64,000 nucleotides of DNA, taken from the NCBI RefSeq assembly GCF_009746585.1, contig NZ_WRPO01000008.1, forward strand, positions 62,001 to 126,000. The letters run 5' to 3'. Source of the stretch: Novosphingobium aquimarinum (GTDB lineage Bacteria; Pseudomonadota; Alphaproteobacteria; Sphingomonadales; Sphingomonadaceae). This document shows, one piece after another, positions 52,902 through 61,452 of this stretch. The stretch's first letter is position 1. The number at the start of each line of letters is the position of its first letter. Under the pieces are notes generated by a model, which did not search any database, was not told the origin of the DNA, and saw only the letters and a list, made by a program, of their open reading frames with translations. The position numbers and the translations under genes were made by a program.

Positions 52902-55175
52902 TCAATCGAGCTGCATCCCGCGCTCGGCCGCCCATTCGATCAGAGCCACGCGCAAGTTGGGCGGGGGCGAGGCAAGCCATTGCAGCATCGCTTCGCGGAT
53001 TTCGCGCACCGAAACCATCCGCACCAGTTCCTTGATCGGGCCCACCGAGGCGAGCGTGATCGACAGCCGCGTAAAGCCGAGGCCGAGCAAGGCCAGAGCC
53101 TCGAGCTGGCGCCCGCCCATTTCACCGCAAACCGTGAGATCGATCTCGGTGCCTTTGAGATTGACGACGACTCGGCGCAGGAACCGCATGATCGCAATGC
53201 TCAGCCAGTCGTAGCGCGCCGCGAGCTTGGGATTCGATCGATCCGCCGCGAACAGGAACTGGGTGAGATCGTTGGTGCCCACCGACAGGAACGAGATGCG
53301 CGAGGCCATCGCGTCCAGCTGTTCGGCCAGCGCCGGCACTTCGAGCATCGCACCGTAGCGGACCTGTTCGGGCATCTTTTTCTTTCGGCTCCGCAGAAAC
53401 GCGAGCTGCCCATCGAAGACGGCCTTGGCGGCGTCGAACTCCCAAGGTTCGCTCACCAGCGGGAACATCACGTTGAGCGTGCGCCCCGCGGCGGCTTCGA
53501 GCAGCGCTCGCGCCTGTACCTTGAGCAGGCCGTCGCGTTCGAGCGCGACACGCAACGCGCGCCAGCCCATCGCCGGATTTTCTTCCTCGCCGCCGTCGTG
53601 GCGCAGATAGGGCAGCGTCTTGTCGCCGCCGATATCGACCGTGCGGAAGACCACCGGCTTGTCGCCCGCGGCTTCCATCACATCGCGATAGAGCCGCGTC
53701 TGGCGCTCACGCGCGGGCAGCGTCGCCGAAACGAGGAATTGGAACTCGGTGCGGAACAGCCCGATGCCGTCGGCGCCCGTCAGGCTGAGGTTGGTGATGT
53801 CGTCGCGCAGGCCCGCATTGATCATCACCGTGACTCGTTCGCCATCGAGGCTGACGGGCTGCACGTCGCGCAGGGCGGCATACGTCGCTTGCCGTTCGCG
53901 ACTGCGCGCGAAGCGATGTTCGAACGCATCGATGATGCCTTGCGAAGGTCGCACCGAAAGGGTCGCCTGGTCGGCATCGAGCAGCAACGGATCGCCTTCG
54001 CGCACGATACCGCGCATGCCGCGCATGCGGCCCAGCACCGGCACGCCCATGGCGCGCGCGACGATGACGACGTGGCTGGTGAGCGAGCCTTCCTCGAGGA
54101 TCACGCCCTTCAGGCGCCGCCGGTCGTACTCCAGCAATTCGGCCGGACCGAGATTGCGCGCGATGAGGATGGCATCGCGCTTGAGGCCGAATTGCGCCGC
54201 CGTGCCGATCTGGCCCGAGACGATCCGCAGCAGGCGGTTCGACAAGTCCTCCAGATCGTGCATCCGGTCTGCCAGCAGTGGATCGTCGATCTGGCGCATG
54301 CGCATGCGGGTGCGCTGCTGCACGCGCTCGATCGCGGCTTCGGCGGTCAGGCCGGATTCGATCGCCTCGTTGATGCGCCGCGTCCAGCCTTCGTCGTAGG
54401 CGAACATCTTGTAGGTCTCGAGCACTTCTTCGTGTTCGCCGCCGACACCGAATTCGGCTTCTCTCGACATGCGCTCGATCTGCTCGCGCATGCGCTCGAA
54501 GGCCATGATGACGCGCTGGCGCTCGGCCTCGGTATCTTCGGCGACGACGTGCTCGATCGTGACGCGCGGCTGGTGATAGACGGCAAAGCCGCTGGCGAGG
54601 CCTTTGACCAGCGTCAGGCCATGGATCTGCTCGGGCCCGGTCTGGCCGACGCTCGGCCCCTGGGCGGCATCCTCGTCGATCAGATCGGCGTTGACGATCA
54701 GTTCGGAGAGCACCATCGCCACGGTCTGCAGCGCCTCGATCTCGATTTCTTCGTAGCGGCGCGGATCGACATGCTGGACGCACAAGACGCCCACGGCGCG
54801 CTCGCGCCGCACGATCGGCACGCCGGCGAAGGAGTGGAACTTCTCTTCCCCCGTTTCGGGCCGATAGGAGAAATCGGGGTGCGCGGTCGCTTCGGCGAGA
54901 TTGAGCATCTCGATATCCTCGGCGATCGTGCCGACGAGGCCCTCGCCCACCGCCATGCGCGTGACGTGGACCGCTTCCTGCGCGAGGCCGCGAGTCGCGA
55001 ACAATTCGAGCATGCCTTCGCGCAGCAGGTAAATCGAGCAGACCTCGCTATCGAGGGACTCACCGATCACCTCCACCACGTTGTTGAGCTTGGCCTGCGC
55101 ATGGCTGCGCGAGGCCATCACCTCGTGGAGTCGGGTCAGAATATTTCTTGCTGCTTCCACGGCGCCGCTGCTCAT
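52902..55175 (-). CDS. ptsP: Nitrogen PTS enzyme I, PtsP
   Basis: A 757-residue EI-Ntr with an N-terminal GAF domain (about 20-165: DSEVCSIYLLREGMLELFATRG), the EI N-domain with its phospho-histidine in GSLTSHVVIVARAMG, and the PEP-binding barrel (GLFRTEFQFL, VDIGGDKTLPYL, VGTNDLTQFLFA, catalytic cysteine in TVCGEMGG). It passes phosphate from PEP to NPr and so to EIIA-Ntr, a regulatory rather than transport chain. GAF domains in PtsP sense nitrogen status. ATG 55175 begins SSGAVEAARNIL. Confidence 0.94.
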   Translation of the reverse strand: MSSGAVEAARNILTRLHEVMASRSHAQAKLNNVVEVIGESLDSEVCSIYLLREGMLELFATRGLAQEAVHVTRMAVGEGLVGTIAEDIEMLNLAEATAHPDFSYRPETGEEKFHSFAGVPIVRRERAVGVLCVQHVDPRRYEEIEIEALQTVAMVLSELIVNADLIDEDAAQGPSVGQTGPEQIHGLTLVKGLASGFAVYHQPRVTIEHVVAEDTEAERQRVIMAFERMREQIERMSREAEFGVGGEHEEVLETYKMFAYDEGWTRRINEAIESGLTAEAAIERVQQRTRMRMRQIDDPLLADRMHDLEDLSNRLLRIVSGQIGTAAQFGLKRDAILIARNLGPAELLEYDRRRLKGVILEEGSLTSHVVIVARAMGVPVLGRMRGMRGIVREGDPLLLDADQATLSVRPSQGIIDAFEHRFARSRERQATYAALRDVQPVSLDGERVTVMINAGLRDDITNLSLTGADGIGLFRTEFQFLVSATLPARERQTRLYRDVMEAAGDKPVVFRTVDIGGDKTLPYLRHDGGEEENPAMGWRALRVALERDGLLKVQARALLEAAAGRTLNVMFPLVSEPWEFDAAKAVFDGQLAFLRSRKKKMPEQVRYGAMLEVPALAEQLDAMASRISFLSVGTNDLTQFLFAADRSNPKLAARYDWLSIAIMRFLRRVVVNLKGTEIDLTVCGEMGGRQLEALALLGLGFTRLSITLASVGPIKELVRMVSVREIREAMLQWLASPPPNLRVALIEWAAERGMQLD

Positions 55176-55251
55176 GCCTTTTGCACGTAGAGCAAAGCGC
55201 ACGGTTTGGAAACGCGGCGGATCCATCGAATGCATCCAGCCGATGCAATCA

Positions 55252-55272
55252 GCGGGGGAACGATGCCCCCGC
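55252..55272 (-). terminator. Hairpin between ydcH and ptsP
   Basis: GCGGGGG / CCCCCGC perfect 7-bp stem with a 7-nt loop, 18 nt downstream of the first ydcH stop on the minus strand. No T-run on the minus strand, so strength is uncertain. Confidence 0.4.
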
Positions 55273-55289
55273 CGTCTTTGCCGCTCGCG

Positions 55290-55445
55290 TCAGTGTCGCA
55301 AGAGCTCTTCCTTGAGCTTCAGTTTGCGTTTCTTCAGAGTCTGGATCGTCGCGGCGTCAGGAGATGGGCGCCCCAGTTCCTCGTGTAGCTGCCGTTCGAT
55401 GCCGGCGTGCTTGAGCTGAAGAGCGCTGACGTGCGAAGTGTCCAT
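55290..55445 (-). CDS. YdcH/DUF465 family small protein (1)
   Basis: A 51-residue helical protein with the YdcH/DUF465 pattern HVSALQLKHAGIERQLHEE, ending in LKKRKLKLKEELLR. A strong ribosome binding site (AAAGGAGG) precedes the ATG at 55445. The family is widespread in alphaproteobacteria and its function is unknown. A second family member is encoded divergently 196 nt away, and the two share the LKKRKLKLK motif. Confidence 0.85.
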   Translation of the reverse strand: MDTSHVSALQLKHAGIERQLHEELGRPSPDAATIQTLKKRKLKLKEELLRH

Positions 55446-55641
55446 GTATGGTCCTCCTTTTTTTCGCGGGGCCGGACCCCCGGTTGCCGACTCGCTTCCA
55501 GGCGTGTCCGGCTGATTGTCATGGAACCACAACACGGGCCTCTTGCGAAGCGCATTGTGACCCCATATCGGTGAACCGCAGCCTCCGCGCGTTGAGCCGG
55601 AAGCATTCTTGCAAAAGCTCACAGACGGGAAACAGGCTGGC

Positions 55642-55839
55642 GTGACCGAAGAAGAGATGCGCAAACGTCTCGAGGTCCTCAGGATCGAGCATCGTGATCT
55701 CGACGCGGCCATCGCCGCGCTCGCAGGCGCGGGCGTTCCGGACCAGTTGCAGATCGCGCGGCTGAAAAAGCGCAAGCTGAAACTGAAGGACCAGATCATG
55801 ATGATCGAGGACTATCTCATCCCCGATATCATCGCCTGA
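55642..55839 (+). CDS. YdcH/DUF465 family small protein (2)
   Basis: A 65-residue protein. The GTG start at 55642 gives the family N-terminus TEEEMRKRLEVLRIEHRDLD, followed by the LKKRKLKLKDQI motif. A TTG at 55609 or the ATG at 55657 are alternative starts. Coiled-coil-like and cytoplasmic. It is divergent from the other ydcH gene and lies about 140 nt before rcdA. Confidence 0.8.
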   Translation: MTEEEMRKRLEVLRIEHRDLDAAIAALAGAGVPDQLQIARLKKRKLKLKDQIMMIEDYLIPDIIA

Positions 55840-55978
55840 CCGGGCGAAAATCGGGCCTCCAAGCAAAAAAAGCCCGAAATCCGGCGAGTCGTCCCCCTTT
55901 CGGACAATCCCGATTTGGTCGCGGAAAAGCCACGGGTCAAGGTTGCCTCGAAGGCCCCGCTGGTCATAGGCAACCGGG

Positions 55979-56455
55979 ATGAACCCCCCGGTGATGATCA
56001 GTGCCCGTATCGTTGAGACGCTCTACAGCGAGGCTCTGGTCCTGTCGGATCAAGTGCGGGCGGCGTTTTCGCTGTCCGATCGAATCGCGCTCGAGGATAC
56101 CGAAGAAGACCTCGTGCGGGTCGCCCATTCGAGCGAGGGGCTGCGCACCACGACGCGAATGATGCATGCGGTCGCCTGGCTGCTCAATCATCGCGCCTTC
56201 CTGATGGGCGAGCTGACCGAGTTCCAGCTGCGCCGCTACGGCAAGCTCGCCCCCGATGGGCGCCGTTCCGATCCCCGGCATCTGGCACTGCTGGAGCCCG
56301 AGGTCCGCGCACTGGTGGCCGAGACCGCGCGCTTCCATGCCCGCCTGCGCCGGCTCGACGAAACCTGGCGGCGCCAGGTGCCCGCCGCGACCGGTGCGAT
56401 CGAACGGCTGCGGGCCCGTATCGAAGGCCGGATGCCACAGCAGCAGGCCGTCTAG
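55979..56455 (+). CDS. rcdA: RcdA/DUF1465 family protein
   Basis: A 158-residue helical protein of the DUF1465 family (segments ETLYSEALVLSDQVRAAF, TTRMMHAVAWLLNHRAFLMG, DETWRRQV). In Caulobacter the family member RcdA is an adaptor that helps ClpXP degrade the cell-cycle regulator CtrA. A similar adaptor role here is inferred from family only. ATG 55979 is used; an in-frame ATG at 55994 is possible. It stands alone, with no ClpX or CtrA gene in the window. Confidence 0.8.
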   Translation: MNPPVMISARIVETLYSEALVLSDQVRAAFSLSDRIALEDTEEDLVRVAHSSEGLRTTTRMMHAVAWLLNHRAFLMGELTEFQLRRYGKLAPDGRRSDPRHLALLEPEVRALVAETARFHARLRRLDETWRRQVPAATGAIERLRARIEGRMPQQQAV

Positions 56456-56669
56456 GCCGCGCCCTTACCGGCGATAACCGCCGCCCTCATTTGCGCAACG
56501 GCCCGTGCGGAACATTTCGATGGCCGCCGGGCGTGTCATCGGACACAAGGTTCTGGCGGAGTATGCGTGCGCGATCCGTTTTCCCGTTCCCCGGCGCTGC
56601 ATGAGACTATCCGTTCCTTCCACTCGAAGGACGCTTCGCCAAACGGGAAAGTCGCATCGAGAATATCCG

Positions 56670-57578
56670 ATGACCATTCCTCTGATCGATCTGCGATCGG
56701 CGCCCGACGCCGGTCAGGCCATGGATGCCGGTCTGGCAGACTACGGTTTCCTGCAACTCGCCCACATCGGCATCAGCCCCGCGGAGCTGGCAGCGGTATT
56801 CCAGGCGAGCGAAACCTTCTTCAAGAGTTCTCCCGACAGCAAACGCCGCTGCGCCTATCGCTCGGCTGCCGAGAATTTCGGCTATCAGGGCCTGCTGGAG
56901 GAAAACCTCGATCCCGCCGCGCCGGCGGACGTGAAGGAGACCTTCACCATGCGCAACATCGCGGCCGCTCCGCCGCCACAGGAGCGCTGGCCGTCCGATG
57001 CGTTTCGCGAGATCATGTGCGGCTTTTATGCCCGGGCGCTTGCCTGCGCACACCAGATCCAGCGGCAGATGGCGACCAGGCTCGGGATGCCGCCGGACTA
57101 TTTCACCCGGCTGCATTCGGGCCAGAACGTCACCTTGCGGCTGCTTTATTATCCGGCGTCGCAGTCCGGTGCCGAAGCGCGCGATCCGGCCCAGTTGGGC
57201 GCGGGCGCGCATACCGATTACGGCTTCATGACGCTGCTGTTCCAGCATGGCGTCGGCGGGCTGCAAGTGATGGACAGCGCAGATGCGTGGATCGACGTGC
57301 CGCCGCGCGACGAGGCGGTGGTCGTCAACAGCGGCGACATGCTCGAACGCTGGACCAACGGGCGCTACAAGTCGACGATGCACCGCGTCATCGCCATGGA
57401 CGGCCAGCGCGATCGGCTGTCCATCGCGATGTTCATCGATCCCGACAGCGACGCGCTGATCGAAGCGCTGCCGAGCTGCGTCTCGCCCGAAAACCCGGCG
57501 CGGTTCGGCCCGATCTCCGCCGGAGCGCATCTGCAGGCCCGGCTGGCTGCCTCGCACAAGGGGAGGTTCGCACAATGA
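56670..57578 (+). CDS. Isopenicillin-N-synthase-family 2OG-Fe(II) oxygenase
   Basis: A 302-residue non-heme iron oxygenase. The N-terminal DIOX-type domain begins TIPLIDLRS, followed by FGYQGLLEENLDPAAPADVK. The C-terminal jelly roll carries the iron-binding H-x-D (AHTDYGFMTLLFQ), the distal His (STMHRVIAM) and the RLSIAMFID segment, whose R-x-S binds 2-oxoglutarate. ATG 56670 was chosen; the upstream frame lacks the domain. Its stop overlaps the start of an MFS transporter, suggesting a product that is modified and then exported. Substrate unknown. Confidence 0.85.
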   Translation: MTIPLIDLRSAPDAGQAMDAGLADYGFLQLAHIGISPAELAAVFQASETFFKSSPDSKRRCAYRSAAENFGYQGLLEENLDPAAPADVKETFTMRNIAAAPPPQERWPSDAFREIMCGFYARALACAHQIQRQMATRLGMPPDYFTRLHSGQNVTLRLLYYPASQSGAEARDPAQLGAGAHTDYGFMTLLFQHGVGGLQVMDSADAWIDVPPRDEAVVVNSGDMLERWTNGRYKSTMHRVIAMDGQRDRLSIAMFIDPDSDALIEALPSCVSPENPARFGPISAGAHLQARLAASHKGRFAQ

Positions 57579-58759
57579 GCGAGGCTTTGGGCCGCGACGG
57601 CGCGAAGCGCTTCGAATTCCCGCTCCTTCTGGCAGGATCGATCGCCTTCATGACCTCGACCATGTTCAGCGCGATGAAGCCGCTTCTGATCACGCGCTTC
57701 GTCGAGCAGACCGGCTATTCGCCCAGTCTGGCCGGGCTTGCCGCCGCGATGCCGTTCATCGGGGGGATCGCCTCGTCCTTTCTGATGCCCTGGCTCTTCC
57801 GTCATGTCGGCGCGCGCTCGGCGATGGCGGGCTTCGCGACCGGGCTTGCCTTGTGCGAGGCCGGCAACGCGCTGGTCTTCGCCGTGCCCGTGCTGGTTCT
57901 GCTCGGCCAGTTCCTCGCCGGGATCTGCGGCGGTGTGCTGATGGGGATGACATCGCGGCTGATCGCGGTTTCGAACCGCGCGGAGCAAACCTTCGGCGTC
58001 GTCGACATGGTGGGCGTGCTCGCCATGTCGGCGATGATCGCCGGCTTCGGCGTCTCCGTCGAATGGGACGGCCTGCGCGGAGCCTTCTGCGCCGCGGCGG
58101 CCTTGTGCGCGCTGTTCGCCGCCATCCTGCAAGCCTGTCGCACTGCGTTACCTGAACCGCACGCCGCCGGTGACCACCGGCAGACAGCGCCGCTCGCTCT
58201 CGACTGGCGGGCCGCCGCCATCGTCGCCATGGGGGTGCTGTTCATCACCTTCAGCGGCCTCGGCTTCGCCTTCATGATCACCGCGGCGCGCAATCTCGGC
58301 ATGAGCTACGAAGAGGCGAGTTCGGCGATCGGCATCGTCCTGTTCGTCTCGGCCGCCGGCTGCCTGACCGGAGGATGGTGCGCCGCGCGCTTCGGGCCGA
58401 GAATGCCGCTGTTCGCCGCCTTCGTCGTCTGCGCGCTGGGCTGGAGCATCGCGCTTCATGCGACCAGCCGGGAGGTGTTCCTGCTCGGCCTCACTCCCGC
58501 GATCTTCGCGCTGCAGTTCTGCTTTCCGGTGCTGCTCGCGCTCGCCGGATCTTTGGACAGCGAAGGGCGGCTTGCCGCTATCGCCGCGCCGATCATCGTC
58601 AGCGGGTTCGCCTGGGCCGCGATCCTGGCCGGATTGCTCGTGGATCGCTGGGGACTGGGTTCGCTGCCATATGCCACCACGGCGGGGATGGCGCTTTGCG
58701 CGCTGCTGCTGCTCGCCGGCACAACGCAGCCTTCGCGCCGGGAGCCCGGCACGGCCTAA
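57575..58759 (+). CDS. MFS transporter
   Basis: A 394-residue major facilitator protein with about 12 hydrophobic helices and the loop GARSAMAGF between helices 2 and 3. Short soluble loops and the absence of a binding domain fit small-molecule efflux or uptake. Its start overlaps the 2OG oxygenase stop (ATGA), so it probably moves that enzyme's substrate or product. Its stop overlaps the convergent glpK stop. Confidence 0.85.
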   Translation: MSEALGRDGAKRFEFPLLLAGSIAFMTSTMFSAMKPLLITRFVEQTGYSPSLAGLAAAMPFIGGIASSFLMPWLFRHVGARSAMAGFATGLALCEAGNALVFAVPVLVLLGQFLAGICGGVLMGMTSRLIAVSNRAEQTFGVVDMVGVLAMSAMIAGFGVSVEWDGLRGAFCAAAALCALFAAILQACRTALPEPHAAGDHRQTAPLALDWRAAAIVAMGVLFITFSGLGFAFMITAARNLGMSYEEASSAIGIVLFVSAAGCLTGGWCAARFGPRMPLFAAFVVCALGWSIALHATSREVFLLGLTPAIFALQFCFPVLLALAGSLDSEGRLAAIAAPIIVSGFAWAAILAGLLVDRWGLGSLPYATTAGMALCALLLLAGTTQPSRREPGTA

Positions 58760-60234
58760 GTCGTGCGCAGCGCCTCGCGCCATTGCGCCAAACGCAAGTC
58801 GCGCACGTCGTCCGTCATCTGCGGTTCGAACCGCTCGACATCGCCGCGCATCGCTTCGGCAGCGACCGCCAGCGAGGGATGGAGCCCGGCGCCCGCAGCC
58901 GCCAGCATCGCCGCGCCCAGCGCGGTCGTCTCGATATTGTGCGGGCGCTCGACGGTGACGGCGAGGACATCGGCGAGGTCCTGCGCCATCCAGTCGTTGG
59001 CGCTCATGCCGCCGTCGATCCGCAGCGTGGTCCAGCGCGCGCCGTCGGCAGCGAAAGCCTCGGCAAGGTCGCGCGTCTGCATCGCCATCGCCTCGAGGGC
59101 GGCGCGTGCGATGTGGGCGCGCCCGGTCGCAAACGAGAGGCCGGTGAAGCTGGCGCGCGCTTCGGGCTTCCAATGCGGCGCGCCGAGGCCGGAGAGCGCG
59201 GGCACGATCACCACGCCGCCGTTGTCGGGCACCGATCGTGCCAGCCGCTCGCTGTCGGGCGCGGCGTCGATCACGCCGAGGCTGTCGCGCAGCCATTGCA
59301 GCAGGCTGCCGGCGACGAACACAGCGCCTTCGAGCGCATACGTCCGCTGCCCCTCGAATTGAGTCAGCACCGTCGCCAGCAGCCGGTGGCCCGAGCGCGG
59401 CGGCTCTTTGCCCATGTTGGCGAGCACGAAGGCGCCGGTGCCGTACGTGGCCTTGGTCTCGCCGGGAGAGAGACAAGCCTGGCCGATCGTCGCCGCCTGC
59501 TGGTCGCCCGCGAGACCGGTGATCGGGATCGCGCCGCCGAGCAGATCGGGCAGAGTCGTCGCAACCAGACCCATGCTGTCGCACACTTCGCCCAGTGCGG
59601 TGCGGGGCACGCCGAACAGATCGCACAGCCCTTCGTCCCAACGGCTCGCTTCGAGCGGCAGCAGGCTGGTGCGGCTGGCATTGGTCGCATCGGTCAGGTG
59701 CGTCCCGCCGGTGAGGCAGGCGAGCAACCAGCTTTCCACCGTGCCGAACGCCAGCCGCCCGGCCTCGGCCGCGCCGCGCACCGCGGCGTCGTGCTCGAGC
59801 ATCCAGGCCATCTTGGTCGCCGAGAAATAGGGGTCGATGACCAGGCCGGTCTTCGCTTGCACTGCCGCCTCGTGGCCGGCCTCGCGCAATGCGCGGCAGT
59901 GCGGCGCGGTGCGGCGGTCCTGCCAGACGATCGCACGGGCGAGGGGATCGCCGGTGCGCTTGTCCCAGGCGACCACGGTCTCGCGCTGATTGGTGATGCC
60001 CAGTGCGCCGATCCGGTCGGCCCCGCCCGCCTGCGTCACCACTTGCCGCGCGCAGGCGAGCGCCGCGGTGCGAATCTCGTTCGCATCGTGCTCGACCAGC
60101 CCCGGCGCGGGATAGTGCTGCTGCAGCGGCCGCTGCGACATCGCACGCAAGGCACCCGCGCGGTCGAACACCAGCGCGCGGGTCGAAGTCGTCCCGGCAT
60201 CGATCACCAGCACCAGTTCGCCCAGCGGGTTCAT
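58756..60234 (-). CDS. glpK: Glycerol kinase
   Basis: A 492-residue FGGY-family kinase with DAGTTSTRALVFD near the N-terminus, GITNQRETVVAWDKRTG, the GLAGDQQAATIGQ region, YGTGAFVLANMG and LRIDGGMSANDWMAQ. It makes glycerol-3-phosphate. ATG 60234 begins NPLGELVLVIDAG. No glpD, glpF or glpR is near. A perfect 16-bp palindrome lies 27-42 nt upstream of the start. Its stop codon overlaps that of the convergent MFS gene by 3-4 nt. Confidence 0.95.
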   Translation of the reverse strand: MNPLGELVLVIDAGTTSTRALVFDRAGALRAMSQRPLQQHYPAPGLVEHDANEIRTAALACARQVVTQAGGADRIGALGITNQRETVVAWDKRTGDPLARAIVWQDRRTAPHCRALREAGHEAAVQAKTGLVIDPYFSATKMAWMLEHDAAVRGAAEAGRLAFGTVESWLLACLTGGTHLTDATNASRTSLLPLEASRWDEGLCDLFGVPRTALGEVCDSMGLVATTLPDLLGGAIPITGLAGDQQAATIGQACLSPGETKATYGTGAFVLANMGKEPPRSGHRLLATVLTQFEGQRTYALEGAVFVAGSLLQWLRDSLGVIDAAPDSERLARSVPDNGGVVIVPALSGLGAPHWKPEARASFTGLSFATGRAHIARAALEAMAMQTRDLAEAFAADGARWTTLRIDGGMSANDWMAQDLADVLAVTVERPHNIETTALGAAMLAAAGAGLHPSLAVAAEAMRGDVERFEPQMTDDVRDLRLAQWREALRTT

Positions 60235-60260
60235 TGCGTGTCCTTCTTCCTCGTCCCAGG

Positions 60261-60276
60261 ACCGGTCATGACCGGT
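60261..60276. promoter_or_regulatory. 16-bp perfect palindrome upstream of glpK
   Basis: ACCGGTCATGACCGGT is its own reverse complement and lies 27-42 nt before the glpK ATG. It looks like a dimeric regulator operator, but the regulator is unknown and a chance palindrome is possible. Confidence 0.45.
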
Positions 60277-60342
60277 GCGGGGCTGCCGGGCAAGGGTTGG
60301 CCTTTGGGCGAGAGGACGGACGCGGCTTCCCCTTCCCCCCTT

Positions 60343-60481
60343 CGTCATTCCCGCGAACGCGGGAATCCAGTGGGTGCCGTGCCATCAGTCGGTATAGAGC
60401 CGCGGTCGATCACGGTTGTTGCGGCGAGTGGTCTTCCTGCAAAGTCGCGCTGCTTGGATTCCCGCGTTCGCGGGAATGACG
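60343..60481. repeat. Second REPIN-like inverted doublet
   Basis: Perfect 27-nt inverted arms at 60343-60369 and 60455-60481 (each with the internal hairpin ATTCCCGCG...CGCGGGAAT), spaced by 85 nt. It is a different family from the one at 48498. It occupies much of the 322-bp gap between glpK and the MBL gene, which otherwise shows no gene. Confidence 0.8.
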
Positions 60482-60556
60482 ATTTGGAGAGTGGGTGTGC
60501 GCCTTCCCCACCCCCTCGCCTCGACAGCCGGAGGCATCGTCGCCATATCGAAGGGC

Positions 60557-61444
60557 ATGGCCGCCGAAACATCCGCCCCGCCCGCCGAACGCCCTTATGC
60601 TTTCGCCGAACCCATCGATCCGCTGGTGCGGCGCGTGCTGGCGCGCAATCCATCCCCGTTCACGTTCACCGGCACGCAAAGCTACGTCGTCGGGGGAGAG
60701 GGTTCGGTCGCGGTGATCGATCCGGGGCCGGATGAGCCCGAACACCTCGAAGCGCTGCTCGCCACGATCGGTTCGGCGCAGCTCGCGGCGATCTGCTGCA
60801 CCCACACCCACCGCGACCATTCGCCCGCCGCCGCGCCGCTCGCCGCGCGCACCGGTGCGCCGATCATCGGCTGCGCCCCGCTTACGCTGGAAGACGACGG
60901 GCCCCGCGCGGATGCCGCCTTCGATGTCTCGTATCGCCCCGATCGCGTGATGGCCGATGGCGAAAGCATTTCCGGCGACGGCTGGACACTGATTGCGGTG
61001 GCGACGCCGGGGCACACCTCCAACCACGTGTGCTTCGCGCTGCCCGAAAGCGGCGTGCTGTTCACCGGCGATCACGTGATGGGCTGGTCGACCAGCGTCG
61101 TCTCGCCGCCCGACGGCGACATGGCCGACTACATGGCAAGCCTCGCCCGCCTCTACGAGCGCGAGCAGGATCGCGTCTATTTCCCCGCGCATGGCCCCGC
61201 CGTCGAGAAGCCGCGCCAGCTGGTGCGCGGCATGATCGGCCACCGCAAGCAGCGCGAGCGCCAGATCCTGCGCCAGATCGAGGCGGGCCGCCCGCGGATC
61301 GCGGATATGGTGCCGCAGATGTACAAGGGTGTCGACGAGCGGCTGTGGCCTGCCGCGGGCCGTTCCGTGCTCGCGCACCTGATCGATCTGGAACAGCGCG
61401 GTGCAGTCGCGCGTTCGGGAGAAGAGTGGAAAATAACGGGTTAG
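60557..61444 (+). CDS. MBL-fold metallohydrolase with winged-helix tail (LACTB2-like)
   Basis: A 295-residue metallo-beta-lactamase-fold protein with the metal motif THTHRDHS, the TPGHTSNHVCF and TGDHVMGW motifs, and a C-terminal LACTB2-like winged-helix region (KQRERQILRQIEAG, ending REQ-like LEQRGAVARSGEEW). It may be a thioesterase or an endoribonuclease-like hydrolase; the substrate is unknown. The ATG at 60557 is the first good start. An upstream in-frame extension translates the REPIN and is rejected. Confidence 0.8.
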   Translation: MAAETSAPPAERPYAFAEPIDPLVRRVLARNPSPFTFTGTQSYVVGGEGSVAVIDPGPDEPEHLEALLATIGSAQLAAICCTHTHRDHSPAAAPLAARTGAPIIGCAPLTLEDDGPRADAAFDVSYRPDRVMADGESISGDGWTLIAVATPGHTSNHVCFALPESGVLFTGDHVMGWSTSVVSPPDGDMADYMASLARLYEREQDRVYFPAHGPAVEKPRQLVRGMIGHRKQRERQILRQIEAGRPRIADMVPQMYKGVDERLWPAAGRSVLAHLIDLEQRGAVARSGEEWKITG

Positions 61445-61452
61445 GGACGAAT

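Noticed and set aside
52980..55190. 736-codon plus-strand frame opposite ptsP
   Set aside because: It is antisense to a clear EI-Ntr gene; composition is that of a reverse-frame artefact.
60416..60556. N-terminal extension of the MBL protein
   Set aside because: The extra residues include a peptide translated from the REPIN arm, and no ribosome binding site supports it.
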